Assembly: GCA_944326305.1 (NCBI GenBank)
Contig: CALVDL010000011.1
Location: 1-64,000, forward strand
Source: an uncultured Bacteroidales bacterium
GTDB taxonomy: Bacteria > Bacteroidota > Bacteroidia > Bacteroidales > UBA932
Direction of reading: 5' to 3'
Length of the DNA: 64,000 bases
How positions within the stretch are numbered: the stretch's first letter is position 1; each line of letters starts with the position of its first letter. The position numbers and the translations under genes are program-made. The notes beneath the pieces are model-generated. The model made no database searches. It was not told the origin of the DNA and saw only the letters and a list, made by a program, of their open reading frames with translations. Shown in pieces: positions 15,147 through 23,691 of this stretch.

Positions 15147-16211
15147 CTAAATGGTTTTAAGGAAGCCTTTCGGATACTGCATGGTAATGCAGTGAAGGGC
15201 ACCGTGTCCGGACAGGAGCGGCATGCAGTCTATCACTTTCACATCCCTGTCAGGGAAAGCCTCCTGAAGACGCTCCCTGGCGACTTCATCTTTCGGCGAG
15301 CCGGTACCGGGAACAAGAACAGCCCCGTTGATTATCAAGAAATTGGCATATGTAGCCGGAAGCCTGTAGCCGTCAAGGTAAACAGGATCCGCAAACGGCA
15401 GCGGTATCAGCCTGTACGGCTTCCCGTCAAGTGTCCTGAAGCTCTCCAGCTGGAGCATCATGGATGAGAACTCCTCATATTGAGGGTCATTGATATCATC
15501 ACATGAGACATAGGCTATCGTATCCGGAGAACAGAACCTTGCCAGCGTATCCACATGGCTGTCAGTGTCATCCCCGATAATCTGCCCGAAGTCCAGCCAG
15601 AGCACCCTCTCCAGCCCGAAGGCCGTCTTGAGCTCGGCCTCTATCTCCGCCTTGTCAAGATACTCGTTCCTGTTCACCGAGCAGAGGCATTCCGTCGTGG
15701 TAAGCAGCGAACCGCAGCCGTCGGAGTCTATGCTGCCTCCCTCGAGCACGAAAGGGCGCATGTCCACGCCCACCACATCATCCTCGAAGGCCCCGTCGTT
15801 GAAAACAGTCTTGGTGATATAGTTGTCATGGGCGGAAGCAAACTTGAGCCCCCAGCCGTTGAATACGAAATCGAAGAGGTATTTCTCGCCGTTCTCCCCG
15901 AATACGGATATGGCCCCGTGGTCCCTCGCCCATGTGTCATCCAGGTCAGCCCTGTGGAACATTATCCTGTCCATGTCGAAAGACAGGCCTTTCTGCTGTG
16001 CTATCCTGCCGATGTCGGCCCTGGCCTCGTCTATATCCCTGGCCACAATCATCAGGGGCTCGTACTTCAGAATATTCCAGGCGATCTCCACATAGCACTC
16101 GAGAACCTTGTCAAGGCGGTACCATTCCGTGTCACTGTGCGGCCACGTCAGCTGCACCCCGCTCTGCTCCTCCCACTCTGCGGGAAGTCTGCGTCTTACA
16201 TTTTCTGCCAT
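15147..16211 (-). CDS. aguA: Agmatine deiminase
   Basis: Deiminates agmatine to N-carbamoylputrescine and ammonia. Member of the porphyromonas-type peptidyl-arginine-deiminase/agmatine-deiminase family: RRLPAEWEEQSGVQLTWPH (residues 7-25), DTWARDHGAI (about 92), a GGSID metal-free active-site loop, TDSHVDTLARF with catalytic His, and the nucleophile Cys in GALHCITMQ (residue 341). 354 residues, no signal peptide, so the cytoplasmic agmatine enzyme rather than a secreted peptidyl deiminase. First gene of the aguA-aguB-purT run, with a structured leader. Confidence 0.95.
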   Translation of the reverse strand: MAENVRRRLPAEWEEQSGVQLTWPHSDTEWYRLDKVLECYVEIAWNILKYEPLMIVARDIDEARADIGRIAQQKGLSFDMDRIMFHRADLDDTWARDHGAISVFGENGEKYLFDFVFNGWGLKFASAHDNYITKTVFNDGAFEDDVVGVDMRPFVLEGGSIDSDGCGSLLTTTECLCSVNRNEYLDKAEIEAELKTAFGLERVLWLDFGQIIGDDTDSHVDTLARFCSPDTIAYVSCDDINDPQYEEFSSMMLQLESFRTLDGKPYRLIPLPFADPVYLDGYRLPATYANFLIINGAVLVPGTGSPKDEVARERLQEAFPDRDVKVIDCMPLLSGHGALHCITMQYPKGFLKTI

Positions 16212-16295
16212 CAGTCGTATCCTGTTATATACCTATTATTATAATATGACAATAAACCGGTTCCGGCCCGCTACAAAATCCGCGGATAACCAATC

Positions 16296-16315
16296 GACCG
16301 GCCCGAAGGCCGGTC
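16296..16315 (-). ncRNA. Structured leader of aguA: UUCG tetraloop hairpin
   Basis: On the minus strand: GACCGGCC-TTCG-GGCCGGTC, an 8-bp GC stem closed by C(UUCG)G, an exceptionally stable RNA loop that is only meaningful in this orientation. Nearby in the same about 150-base leader are GCGGCC / GGCCGC arms (16328-16333 / 16354-16359), the palindrome ATCCGCGGAT and CCGG-AA-CCGG. A candidate cis-regulatory leader for the polyamine operon; no ligand is implied. Confidence 0.5.
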
Positions 16316-16365
16316 TTCGAAATAGCTGCGGCCATACATAGGTAAAGCATTTCGCGGCCGCTGTG

Positions 16366-16373
16366 CAAATATA
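16366..16373 (-). promoter_or_regulatory. -7 box TATATTTG of the aguA operon
   Basis: Exact consensus on the minus strand, followed by GCAC; a TTCA occupies the -33 position 19 bases upstream. Gives a leader of about 150 bases before aguA. Confidence 0.5.
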
Positions 16374-16400
16374 GTCTTTTTTGGAAACTGTTTGAATTTT

Positions 16401-16431
16401 TTTCAAAAATTAAAACACCTTCCTATCTTTG
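16401..16431 (+). promoter_or_regulatory. Promoter of the C1B aminopeptidase gene
   Basis: TTTC-N19-TATCTTTG: one mismatch from the Bacteroidota consensus, 22 bases before the ATG. Confidence 0.65.
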
Positions 16432-16452
16432 GGCGATTTTAATTACAAGGCA

Positions 16453-17838
16453 ATGAAAAAGACAATCTCCATCATTGTCATGGCGGGAGCCATGATATTC
16501 TTGGCAGGAGCCCAGGAAATAGGGAATGAAGAACTTGCACAGATCCGGGAGTCCTTCCCCCGTACGCAGGACAATATTGCCAGGATGAACGCAATATCCG
16601 CCAATTACGACCTGAAACAGCTGGCAGTGGACCGCGGGCGGCAGGGAAAGACCGACCATTTCTTCAAATACAAGGTGAAAGTCAGCGGAATAACCGACCA
16701 GAAGCAGTCAGGACGGTGCTGGATGTTCACCTCGATGAACGTTCTGCGCCCGGCCGTGATGGAGAAGTTCAATATAAAGGAGTTCGATTTCTCCCACAGC
16801 TACTGCTATTTCTGGGACATGTTCGAAAAGAGCAACCTTTTCCTGGAGAATGTGATCAGCACGGCAGAGCGAGACATCATCCTCGACAGGAACACCGCAT
16901 GGATTTTCCAGAATCCGGTAAATGACGGGGGTGTATGGAACAGCTTCCTGAACATCGCCGAAAAATACGGGGTCGTACCGGACTCCGTAATGCCGGAGAC
17001 GGCACACTCGGAAAGGACCTCTATGCTCACAAGCATCCTGAACGAATATCTCAGGAAGGAAGGCTACGCCCTGCGGGAGATGATTTCCGAAGGAGCGTCA
17101 GAGAAAAAGACGAGAAAATACAAGCTGCATGCGATGGAGGGAGTGTACCGTATACTCGCCCTGTGCCTCGGAGAGCCGCCCGTGGAGTTCACATGGAGGT
17201 ACGAGACCCCGGACGGAGAGATCAAGTCGCTCACATCCACGCCGTCGGATTTCTACAGGAGCATCGTGCCTGAAGGCTACGGGAGCGAGGACTATATCAT
17301 GGTGATGCATGACCCGACAAGACCGTATTACCGGATCTACGAGATAGCGAACTACAGGAACACATACGAAGGTATCAACTGGAAATACCTGAACCTGCCT
17401 CTTGACGAGATAAAGGGCTCTGCAATAGCCTCCATCAAAGCTGACGAGGCCCTATATGCCTCATGCGACATCAGCCGATACTACAAGAACGACGAGGGTA
17501 TCGCCGACCTGGGGATATACGATTTCGAATCGCTGATGGGCATTGATTTCGAAATACACGACAAGGCCGCCCGCATCATGACCAGGCAGAGCGGCTCCGC
17601 CCATGCCATGACGCTCATAGCCGTGGATACCGACGAGGAAGGCAGGCCGGTGAAATGGCAGTTCGAAAACAGCTGGGGCCCGTCTGCCGGGCACAACGGC
17701 TACTACACATTCACTGACGAATGGTTCGACGAATACATGTTCAGGATGGTTATCAGAAAAGACTACCTGAGCGACAAGGCGGTAGAGGCGCTCTCAGGAG
17801 AGTCTGACATGCTCCCGGCATGGGACTACATGTTCTGA
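16453..17838 (+). CDS. Secreted C1B cysteine aminopeptidase (bleomycin hydrolase / PepC type)
   Basis: Papain-like peptidase of the C1B family, normally a hexameric aminopeptidase. Catalytic residues are seen in order: Gln-Ser-Gly-Arg-Cys (QKQSGRCWMF, Cys about 89), His in SGSAHAMTL (about 384) and Asn in FENSWGPSAGHNGYY (about 406). Unlike cytoplasmic PepC it carries a signal peptide (MKKTISIIVMAGAMIFLAGA), as is common in Bacteroidota, so it should act in the periplasm. Start placed at ATG 16453 because the TTG eight codons upstream lies within the promoter -7 box. 461 residues; single gene. Confidence 0.93.
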   Translation: MKKTISIIVMAGAMIFLAGAQEIGNEELAQIRESFPRTQDNIARMNAISANYDLKQLAVDRGRQGKTDHFFKYKVKVSGITDQKQSGRCWMFTSMNVLRPAVMEKFNIKEFDFSHSYCYFWDMFEKSNLFLENVISTAERDIILDRNTAWIFQNPVNDGGVWNSFLNIAEKYGVVPDSVMPETAHSERTSMLTSILNEYLRKEGYALREMISEGASEKKTRKYKLHAMEGVYRILALCLGEPPVEFTWRYETPDGEIKSLTSTPSDFYRSIVPEGYGSEDYIMVMHDPTRPYYRIYEIANYRNTYEGINWKYLNLPLDEIKGSAIASIKADEALYASCDISRYYKNDEGIADLGIYDFESLMGIDFEIHDKAARIMTRQSGSAHAMTLIAVDTDEEGRPVKWQFENSWGPSAGHNGYYTFTDEWFDEYMFRMVIRKDYLSDKAVEALSGESDMLPAWDYMF

Positions 17839-17889
17839 CAGGACAGACGGACGGGAAGGAGACACTGCCATTATGTCAGTCATGGCGGC

Positions 17890-17905
17890 TTGGCATGTAA
17901 TTGGC
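17890..17905 (+). promoter_or_regulatory. Sigma-54-like promoter candidate before grpE
   Basis: TTGGCATG-TAAT-TGGC keeps the invariant GG (-24) and GC (-12) with correct spacing and differs from TTGGCACG-N4-TTGC at two positions. Upstream lie TGCCAT-TATGTCA-GTCATGGC repeats. No TAnnTTTG box precedes grpE. Start of transcription would be near 17917, giving a leader of about 34 bases. Confidence 0.4.
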
Positions 17906-17950
17906 TCGGGGCGGTGAGGCACTTTGTGCATGGAAATCAAATGAATAATA

Positions 17951-18580
17951 ATGGATACAGATATGACACAGGAAAATACAGAAACAAAGAACGTACAGGA
18001 AGAGACTGCAGACCAGGAGAACCAGGCCGGGGCATCCGTGAAGGAGCCTTCCGCCAAAGAGATGAAGAAGGAACTCAAGAAAGAGGGCAAGGAGCTGAAG
18101 AAAGAAAAAGGGAAGATCGAGGAGCTTGAAAAGCAGGTGAAGGAGCTCTCTGACAAGATAGCGAAAGAAAAAGACGACTATATAAGGCTTATGGCCGAGT
18201 TCGACAACTTCCGCCGCAGGACTTCCCAGGAGAAGCTCGAGCTTGTGAACGTGGCGTCGGAAGACACCATCAAAGGGCTACTGCCTGTCCTGGACGACTG
18301 CGAAAGGGCGATTGAGGCCCTGAAAGACTCTGCCGACAGCACGGCGGCCAAAGAAGGGACCGAACTGATATACAACAAGCTTACGGCCTATCTGAAAAGC
18401 AAGGGCCTCTCCCCTATCGAGGCCAAGGGACAGCCGTTCGACACCGATGTGCATGAGGCCGTAGCCCAGATGCCGGTACAGGAAGAAGACAGGAAAGGAA
18501 AGATCTACGATGTGGTACAGACCGGCTACACCCTCAACGGCAAGGTCATCAGGTTCGCCAAGGTAGTCGTAGGCATCTGA
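17951..18580 (+). CDS. grpE: Nucleotide exchange factor GrpE
   Basis: Releases ADP from DnaK; cytoplasmic dimer. The first 80 residues are highly charged and predicted coiled coil (EMKKELKKEGKELKKEKGK), then EFDNFRRRTSQEK (about 78-90) marks the family core, and the beta domain has VHEAVAQMPV and GKVIRFAKVVVG at the C-terminus. 209 residues. It forms an operon with dnaJ 19 bases downstream; dnaK is elsewhere. Confidence 0.96.
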   Translation: MDTDMTQENTETKNVQEETADQENQAGASVKEPSAKEMKKELKKEGKELKKEKGKIEELEKQVKELSDKIAKEKDDYIRLMAEFDNFRRRTSQEKLELVNVASEDTIKGLLPVLDDCERAIEALKDSADSTAAKEGTELIYNKLTAYLKSKGLSPIEAKGQPFDTDVHEAVAQMPVQEEDRKGKIYDVVQTGYTLNGKVIRFAKVVVGI

Positions 18581-18599
18581 CGCGGAAAGGAGATGAATC

Positions 18600-19769
18600 A
18601 TGGCAGAAAAAAGAGATTATTATGAGGTGCTCGGCGTCGGGAAGAACGCCACCCTCGATGAAATAAAGAAGGCATACAGGCAGCTCGCCATAAAATACCA
18701 CCCGGACAAGAATCCGGGAAACAAGGAGGCTGAAGAAAAGTTCAAGGAGGCCGCTGAAGCCTATTCCGTGCTCAGCGACAAGGACAAGAGGGCCAAATAC
18801 GACCAGTTCGGCCATGCAGGGCTCGGAGGCCAGCCAGGACCTGACTTCAGCGGAGGGTTCGGAGACCTGAACGACATCCTGAACAATCTCTTCGGAGGCG
18901 GGTTCGGAGGGTTCAGCGGAGGTTTCGGCGGATTCGGAGGTTTCGGCGGAGGACGGTCACAGGGCCCCCAGCAGAAAGTATACAGGGGACGTGACATCCG
19001 TGTGCGCGTAAAGCTGACCCTCGAGGAAATAGCAAGAGGCGTCGAAAAGGAAATATCAGTAGAGAAGAACGTCCCGTGCCCTGACTGCAACGGCAAGGGC
19101 GCAAAGAACAGTTCCGACATAAAGGCCTGCCCCGCCTGCGGCGGCACAGGCCAGATAAAAAGGGTGTCAAACAGCATATTCGGACAGACCATCAGCTACT
19201 CCACCTGCCAGCAGTGCGGAGGTGAAGGCAAGATAATCACCAACCCTTGCCACACATGCAGCGGCACAGGACTGGTCAGGAAAAAAAGCACAGTCAAAGT
19301 CAGGATCCCGGCCGGTGTGGAAAACGGCATGCAGCTCACGATCCGCGGCGAAGGACATTGCGCGAAGAACAACGGAGTGAACGGCGACCTCCTCGTCCTG
19401 ATAGAGGAAGTGGAGCACCCTGACCTGAAAAGGGACGGGAACAACCTCCATTACACCAAAGTCATTTCAGTAATGGACGCAATCCTCGGTGCGGAGACGG
19501 AGATTCCGTGCCTCGACGGCCCGTACAGGATAAAGATAGAGCCGGGCACGCAGTCAGGCACCGTAGTCAGGCTAAGGGGCAAAGGACTGCCGTCAGTAAA
19601 CAGCTACGGGACAGGAGATCTGTATGTCAAACTCATTGTCATGATACCTAAAAAGCTGACAAAGAACGAGAAAGAACTCTTCGAAAGTATCAGGAACAAT
19701 CCGTCTTTTACAGCCTCCCCGACAAAAGAGGACAAGAGCTTTTTCGACAGGCTCAGGGACATGTTCTAA
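18600..19769 (+). CDS. dnaJ: Chaperone DnaJ (Hsp40)
   Basis: Co-chaperone that delivers clients to DnaK and stimulates its ATPase. Domains in order: J domain 1-70 with YHPDKNP; Gly/Phe-rich 75-130 (repeats of FGGFGG); zinc domain with four CxxCxGxG motifs ([32 protein letters not shown]); C-terminal substrate-binding domains to residue 389. It has a strong Shine-Dalgarno AAAGGAG 7 bases before the ATG, which is unusual in this phylum and should give high translation from the grpE-dnaJ mRNA. Confidence 0.98.
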   Translation: MAEKRDYYEVLGVGKNATLDEIKKAYRQLAIKYHPDKNPGNKEAEEKFKEAAEAYSVLSDKDKRAKYDQFGHAGLGGQPGPDFSGGFGDLNDILNNLFGGGFGGFSGGFGGFGGFGGGRSQGPQQKVYRGRDIRVRVKLTLEEIARGVEKEISVEKNVPCPDCNGKGAKNSSDIKACPACGGTGQIKRVSNSIFGQTISYSTCQQCGGEGKIITNPCHTCSGTGLVRKKSTVKVRIPAGVENGMQLTIRGEGHCAKNNGVNGDLLVLIEEVEHPDLKRDGNNLHYTKVISVMDAILGAETEIPCLDGPYRIKIEPGTQSGTVVRLRGKGLPSVNSYGTGDLYVKLIVMIPKKLTKNEKELFESIRNNPSFTASPTKEDKSFFDRLRDMF

Positions 19770-19784
19770 ATTTATTGAAAATAA

Positions 19785-19815
19785 TTTGCAGATATAAATT
19801 TAATTAGTACCTTTG
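19785..19815 (+). promoter_or_regulatory. rplS promoter
   Basis: TTTG-N19-TACCTTTG, a perfect match to the Bacteroidota consensus, starting 16 bases after the dnaJ stop. No terminator is seen between dnaJ and rplS. Confidence 0.85.
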
Positions 19816-19831
19816 CAGTCCCAAAATGAAA

Positions 19832-19871
19832 GCAACCTCTTGCGCCGGGCTTTGGATATGCGCAACGTTGC
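19832..19871 (+). ncRNA. Hairpin leader of rplS (candidate L19 autoregulatory leader)
   Basis: GCAAC (832-836) pairs with GTTGC (867-871) and TTGCGC (840-845) with GCGCAA (860-865) of the 19.8 kb block, giving an 11-bp two-part stem with a small internal loop (CTC / C) and a 14-base loop. It fills the leader between the transcription start and the rplS ATG, the usual place for ribosomal-protein feedback control. Binding by L19 itself is inference. Confidence 0.55.
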
Positions 19872-19892
19872 CACTTAAAAACAGTAGTAGAC

Positions 19893-20273
19893 ATGGATTT
19901 GATAAAAATTGTAGACGAGGCTTTCGCAAACGAGAAAGTGGCTGAATATCCTAAGTTCAAGGCTGGTGATACTATCACAGTGACTTACAGGATCAAGGAG
20001 GGAGACAAAGAGAGACTCCAGAAATTCAGAGGAGTAGTGATTCAGCTCAGGGGTGCATCTCCTGCAACGAAGACTTTCACTATCCGCAAGATTTCAAACG
20101 GCATCGGTGTAGAAAGGATTTTCCCGTTCTCCTCACCGTTCATCGACTCTATCGAACTGAACAAGGTAGGTAAGGTACGCAGGGCAAGGATTTTCTATCT
20201 GAGAAAACTCTCCGGTAAGAAAGCCAGGATCAAAGAGAAAAAGGTTAACCTCGTAAAAGAGGAGAATGCATAG
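19893..20273 (+). CDS. rplS: Ribosomal protein L19
   Basis: Large-subunit protein at the 30S-50S interface. 126 residues; typical FKAGDTITVTYRIKEGDKER and RKISNGIGVERIFPFSSP segments and a lysine-rich C-terminus. Own promoter and structured leader; tRNA-Arg follows 24 bases downstream and probably shares the transcript up to a strong terminator. Confidence 0.98.
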   Translation: MDLIKIVDEAFANEKVAEYPKFKAGDTITVTYRIKEGDKERLQKFRGVVIQLRGASPATKTFTIRKISNGIGVERIFPFSSPFIDSIELNKVGKVRRARIFYLRKLSGKKARIKEKKVNLVKEENA

Positions 20274-20297
20274 ACCGGACCGCAAGGTCTGAGTTAC

Positions 20298-20374
20298 GGC
20301 CCCTTAGCTCAACTGAATAGAGCATTTGACTACGGATCAAAAGGTTACAGGTTTGAATCCTGTAGGGGTCACCA
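20298..20374 (+). tRNA. tRNA-Arg (ACG), CCA encoded
   Basis: 77 bases; acceptor GGCCCCT / AGGGGTC, D-stem GCTC/GAGC, anticodon stem TTTGA/TCAAA with loop CTACGGA, T-stem ACAGG/CCTGT, A73 and CCA. Anticodon ACG (read as ICG after deamination). The T-loop is TTTGAAT, so the nearly universal C56 is U; the D-loop reads TGAAT, putting A at 19, which would restore a 19-56 pair (A-U in place of G-C). Confidence 0.93.
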
Positions 20375-20376
20375 GG

Positions 20377-20420
20377 AAAAAGGTTTAAGTTAGTAGAATC
20401 GCTAATTTAAACCTTTTCTT
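20377..20420 (+). terminator. Terminator after tRNA-Arg
   Basis: 16-bp stem (378-393 with 402-417 of the 20.3 kb block, one G-U), loop TAGAATCG, then TTTTCTT. Begins three bases after the CCA end. Confidence 0.92.
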
Positions 20421-20426
20421 ATTTTC

Positions 20427-21359
20427 ATGACCGGCAACCTTCTGGCAATCACAGTGCAGTTTCAGGAAGAAATAAAACAGCTTTTGGAGAGACATGGACT
20501 ACAGTTCTCGTCAGAGGAGACGGAGGCATGCAGCATACTTTCCGTAGAGAAAGCGGGAGACGGCAGCATAGTATCCACCCCTGTCAGAATCATTCTCATC
20601 CCACTGACAGCCACAGACCCCGATGCCGCCCGCAGGCAGAGCATTGCCGTCAGCCAGATGACAGGTTCCCCCGACACGATTGCCGTCACGGAAGACCGGT
20701 GGAGAAAAGCGACGGAGATGATGTCTGGAAGGATACTTGCCCATACAAGGATATTCAGGTCCGTGTACGCCAGGGACTGTGAAGTGAGGAAAATCAACAG
20801 GAGCGAAGCAGACCGCTTCCTGGAGAAGGCCCACAGCTACGGAGGGGCCAAATGCCGGTACTGCTACGGGGTCTTCCTGAAAAGGAACAGGGTGAAAAAT
20901 GTCGGAGGAGAGAATATCCCGGCCGGAGACAGTCCATCCGTAAGCGGCTTTACTGAAATCAGGCCCGGTGCAATGGTTGCCGCGGCCGAGTTCTCCAATT
21001 CACGCCGCTGGATCAAGGACGGCAGGGAAGTCCGTTCATACGAATGGATAAGATACGCCTCCATGCCCGATGTCCGCATAACCGGCGGGATGGGAAAAGT
21101 CCTGAGCCGGTTCATAGATGATGTCAGGCCGGATGACATAATGAGCTATGCAGACATTGAATGGTCCGCCGGACAGGCATACAGCCAGCTCGGATTCGTC
21201 CGGGAAGAGGACAAGGGGCCTGTCCTGTTCACTGTCGACACGGATACATGGACCCGCGTCCCGATTCGGGATGCAGCGCCAGAGCCAGAGAAAGACATGG
21301 GAAATATCCGGTATTTCCAGAATTTCGGCAGCAGGAAATACAGGCTGAAGCTCTACTGA
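20427..21359 (+). CDS. Orphan protein with GNAT-like C-terminal half (phage homing-endonuclease-associated type)
   Basis: 310 residues, no signal peptide. Residues 1-110 have no fold I recognise. Residues about 115-265 carry INRSEADRFLEKAHSYG, YCYGVFLKR, AAEFSNSRRW, SYEWIRYASMPD, MGKVLSRFID and SYADIEWSAGQAYSQLGF, the layout of the acetyltransferase-like domain found in phage proteins fused to or near homing endonucleases and in Mom-like modifiers. A CRYC pair (about 134-137) may be structural. Placed directly behind a tRNA gene; its 3' end overlaps the epimerase 3' end by 7 bases. Function unknown. Confidence 0.6.
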   Translation: MTGNLLAITVQFQEEIKQLLERHGLQFSSEETEACSILSVEKAGDGSIVSTPVRIILIPLTATDPDAARRQSIAVSQMTGSPDTIAVTEDRWRKATEMMSGRILAHTRIFRSVYARDCEVRKINRSEADRFLEKAHSYGGAKCRYCYGVFLKRNRVKNVGGENIPAGDSPSVSGFTEIRPGAMVAAAEFSNSRRWIKDGREVRSYEWIRYASMPDVRITGGMGKVLSRFIDDVRPDDIMSYADIEWSAGQAYSQLGFVREEDKGPVLFTVDTDTWTRVPIRDAAPEPEKDMGNIRYFQNFGSRKYRLKLY

Positions 21360-22447
21360 ACGGAGGTTCCGTCATGCCTGCCGTAATACCCTGCATACCA
21401 CTGGGAAAAAGCCCTGAGCCCGTCACGCAGCGAGGTAGAAGGCTTAAAGCCGAAATCCCGCTCCATAGGGGCGATATCTGCGTAAGTCACAGGGACATCC
21501 CCCGGCTGCATAGGGACAAGCTCCTTATGTGACTCGAAGTCAAAATCAGGGGGAAGCACCCCTGCCGCCACAAGTTCCTCCTGCAGGAGGGTCACGAAAC
21601 ACAGAAGGTCTTCAGGACAGTTGTTCCCGATATTGTATACTTTATATGGAGGCTCCATCAGGCCGTCGGCTCCAGTCCCCTGTTCCGGGGCATGCCGCAT
21701 GACCCTCACTATACCTTCCACTATATCATCTATATAGGTAAAGTCCCGTTTACAGTGCCCGTAATTGAAAATCTGTATCTTCTCCCCCGCCCTGAGTTTG
21801 TCGGTAAAGACGAAATATGCCATATCCGGACGTCCCGCAGGACCGTAGACAGTGAAGAAACGCAACCCTGTGCTCGGTATACCGTAAAGTTTCGAATAGG
21901 CATGGGCCATCAGCTCGTTGCTTTTCTTGGTCGCCGCATACAGGCTGACCGGATTGTCCACCCTGTCATCAGTGCTGTATGGGACCTTACGGTTGCTCCC
22001 GTACACGCTGGAGGAACTTGCATATACCAGATGCCGGACGCCCGGCCCGCCTCCGTCATAGGAATGGCGGCAGGCTTCAAGGATATTGAAGAAGCCGACC
22101 AGATTGCTCTCAACATAGGCTTCAGGGTTAAGGATACTGTTCCTCACCCCTGCCTGAGCCGCAAGGTTCACCACAATGTCGGGACTGTATTCCTCAAAAA
22201 TACCGTCCACTGCAGACCTGTCGGCGATATTCCCTTTTATGAACACAAAGTGCGGGAAAGCTGTCAGCCTTCCCAGACGCTCCTCCTTGATCTTCACATC
22301 ATAATAGTCGTCCATACTGTCTATCCCGACAATCCTGGCGCCGGGGTATTCCTTAAGGAGGCGCAGAGAAAGGCAGGAGCCGATGAAACCTGCCGCTCCC
22401 GTCACGAGTATTGTCTTGGAATCCAAACAGATATTGTCATTCAGCAT
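21353..22447 (-). CDS. NAD-dependent sugar-nucleotide epimerase (UDP-glucuronate 4-epimerase-like)
   Basis: Extended short-chain dehydrogenase. GAAGFIGS Rossmann motif (residues 17-24), Ser in YASSSSVYG, and YAATK catalytic Tyr/Lys; DDYYDVKIKEERL after strand beta2 is characteristic of UDP-glucuronate 4-epimerase relatives. 364 residues. Likely makes UDP-galacturonate or a related sugar for capsule/LPS. Follows the FucP-like gene by 20 bases, last in the fucose run. A GDP- or UDP-hexose 4,6-type enzyme is less likely. Confidence 0.82.
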   Translation of the reverse strand: MLNDNICLDSKTILVTGAAGFIGSCLSLRLLKEYPGARIVGIDSMDDYYDVKIKEERLGRLTAFPHFVFIKGNIADRSAVDGIFEEYSPDIVVNLAAQAGVRNSILNPEAYVESNLVGFFNILEACRHSYDGGGPGVRHLVYASSSSVYGSNRKVPYSTDDRVDNPVSLYAATKKSNELMAHAYSKLYGIPSTGLRFFTVYGPAGRPDMAYFVFTDKLRAGEKIQIFNYGHCKRDFTYIDDIVEGIVRVMRHAPEQGTGADGLMEPPYKVYNIGNNCPEDLLCFVTLLQEELVAAGVLPPDFDFESHKELVPMQPGDVPVTYADIAPMERDFGFKPSTSLRDGLRAFSQWYAGYYGRHDGTSVQ

Positions 22448-22467
22448 AATAATATTATGAATTCACA

Positions 22468-23691
22468 TTAATGCAAGTCCTTCCATATTGTATGCCGCCG
22501 GTATGTAAAGGAATAGGCGGCGATAAAAATAAAGCAGATAAGCGGGACCACAAAGCCGGCCGCCATATCCGACTCCCCTATAAGCCCCATCAGGACAGGC
22601 GCCACTGCACCGCCGGCAATCGACATGATAAGGTATGACGATGCAGTCTTTGTCCCCTCTCCCCTTATATCGGCAAGGGCCATGGAAAAGATGGTGGGGA
22701 ACATGACACTTTCGAAAAGGTAGGTCACGCACAAAGCCGCGGTACCACAGGCACCGTCGCAGAATATGGTAAGGCACATGCACAGTACAGCTCCTGCGGC
22801 ACATACCGACATCATTGTCCTGGGAGAGATCCTCCCCATCAGGACAGTGCCCAGAAGACGTCCCGCCATGAACAGCCCCATTCCCCCAAATGAAAGCATG
22901 AGGGCGGCGGTCTGCGGGTCTATGGAGGCATTGGCCTCTGTCACATAATTGATGAAGAAAGAGTTGATCCCTGTCTGGGCCGCCACATACAGAAAAAGGG
23001 CAGGGACCCCGTAACGGAATGTCTTCATTTTCCATATGCTTGCCGTCTGCCCGTCAGAGGAGGCCTGCCCGCCGTCACAGGCTGTCCCGTTATCGATGGA
23101 CGGGAGCGGGAGTCTGGAAAATATGAGCCCCAGGACCAGCACGACGGCACCTATCATGGCATAAGGCAATGATATATTGCTGTCCGGACCGAGAATCAGC
23201 AACCCCCCGACCAGAGGGCCGGCAATCCACCCGAGACCGTTGAAAGACTGAGCCAGATTAAGTCGCCTGACAGCTGAATCACTGTCTCCGAGCACTGTAA
23301 CATACGGATTTGCAGAGGTTTCCAGACATGTGAGGCCGCACCCGATCACAAAAAGGCTTGCAAGGAAGAAAGGGAATGACATTATCTTCCCGCCGGGGAT
23401 AAACATCAGGGCACCTATCCCGTAGAGGAGCAGCCCGAGGACAATCCCTGAACGGTAGCCCCACCTGCGGATTATCCTCCCGGCAGGAATGGCCATCAGG
23501 AAATACCCTCCGTAGACTGTCGCCTGCACAAGCCCGCTGCGGGCCTTGGAGATGACCAGGACATCCTGGAAATGCTTGTTAAGCACATCAAGTATACTGT
23601 GTGCGAAGCCCCAGAGGAAAAACAGGCTCGTCACTAAGATAAAAGGGACAAGATAGCTCTTTCCCGAGCGGTCTCTGACAATGCTGCTCAT
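22468..23691 (-). CDS. FucP-family sugar:H+ symporter (MFS)
   Basis: Twelve-helix major-facilitator protein resembling L-fucose permease: LFFLWGFAHSILDVLNKHFQ (helix 1), GGYFLMAIPAGRIIRRWGYR (motif A-like) and CLETSANPYVTVLGD (helix 4-5), all hallmarks of FucP/sugar transporters. Start set at ATG 23691, ten codons inside the longest frame, because it overlaps the mutarotase stop (ATGA). 407 residues, inner membrane. Coupling to the mutarotase suggests L-fucose or L-rhamnose as substrate. Confidence 0.88.
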   Translation of the reverse strand: MSSIVRDRSGKSYLVPFILVTSLFFLWGFAHSILDVLNKHFQDVLVISKARSGLVQATVYGGYFLMAIPAGRIIRRWGYRSGIVLGLLLYGIGALMFIPGGKIMSFPFFLASLFVIGCGLTCLETSANPYVTVLGDSDSAVRRLNLAQSFNGLGWIAGPLVGGLLILGPDSNISLPYAMIGAVVLVLGLIFSRLPLPSIDNGTACDGGQASSDGQTASIWKMKTFRYGVPALFLYVAAQTGINSFFINYVTEANASIDPQTAALMLSFGGMGLFMAGRLLGTVLMGRISPRTMMSVCAAGAVLCMCLTIFCDGACGTAALCVTYLFESVMFPTIFSMALADIRGEGTKTASSYLIMSIAGGAVAPVLMGLIGESDMAAGFVVPLICFIFIAAYSFTYRRHTIWKDLH

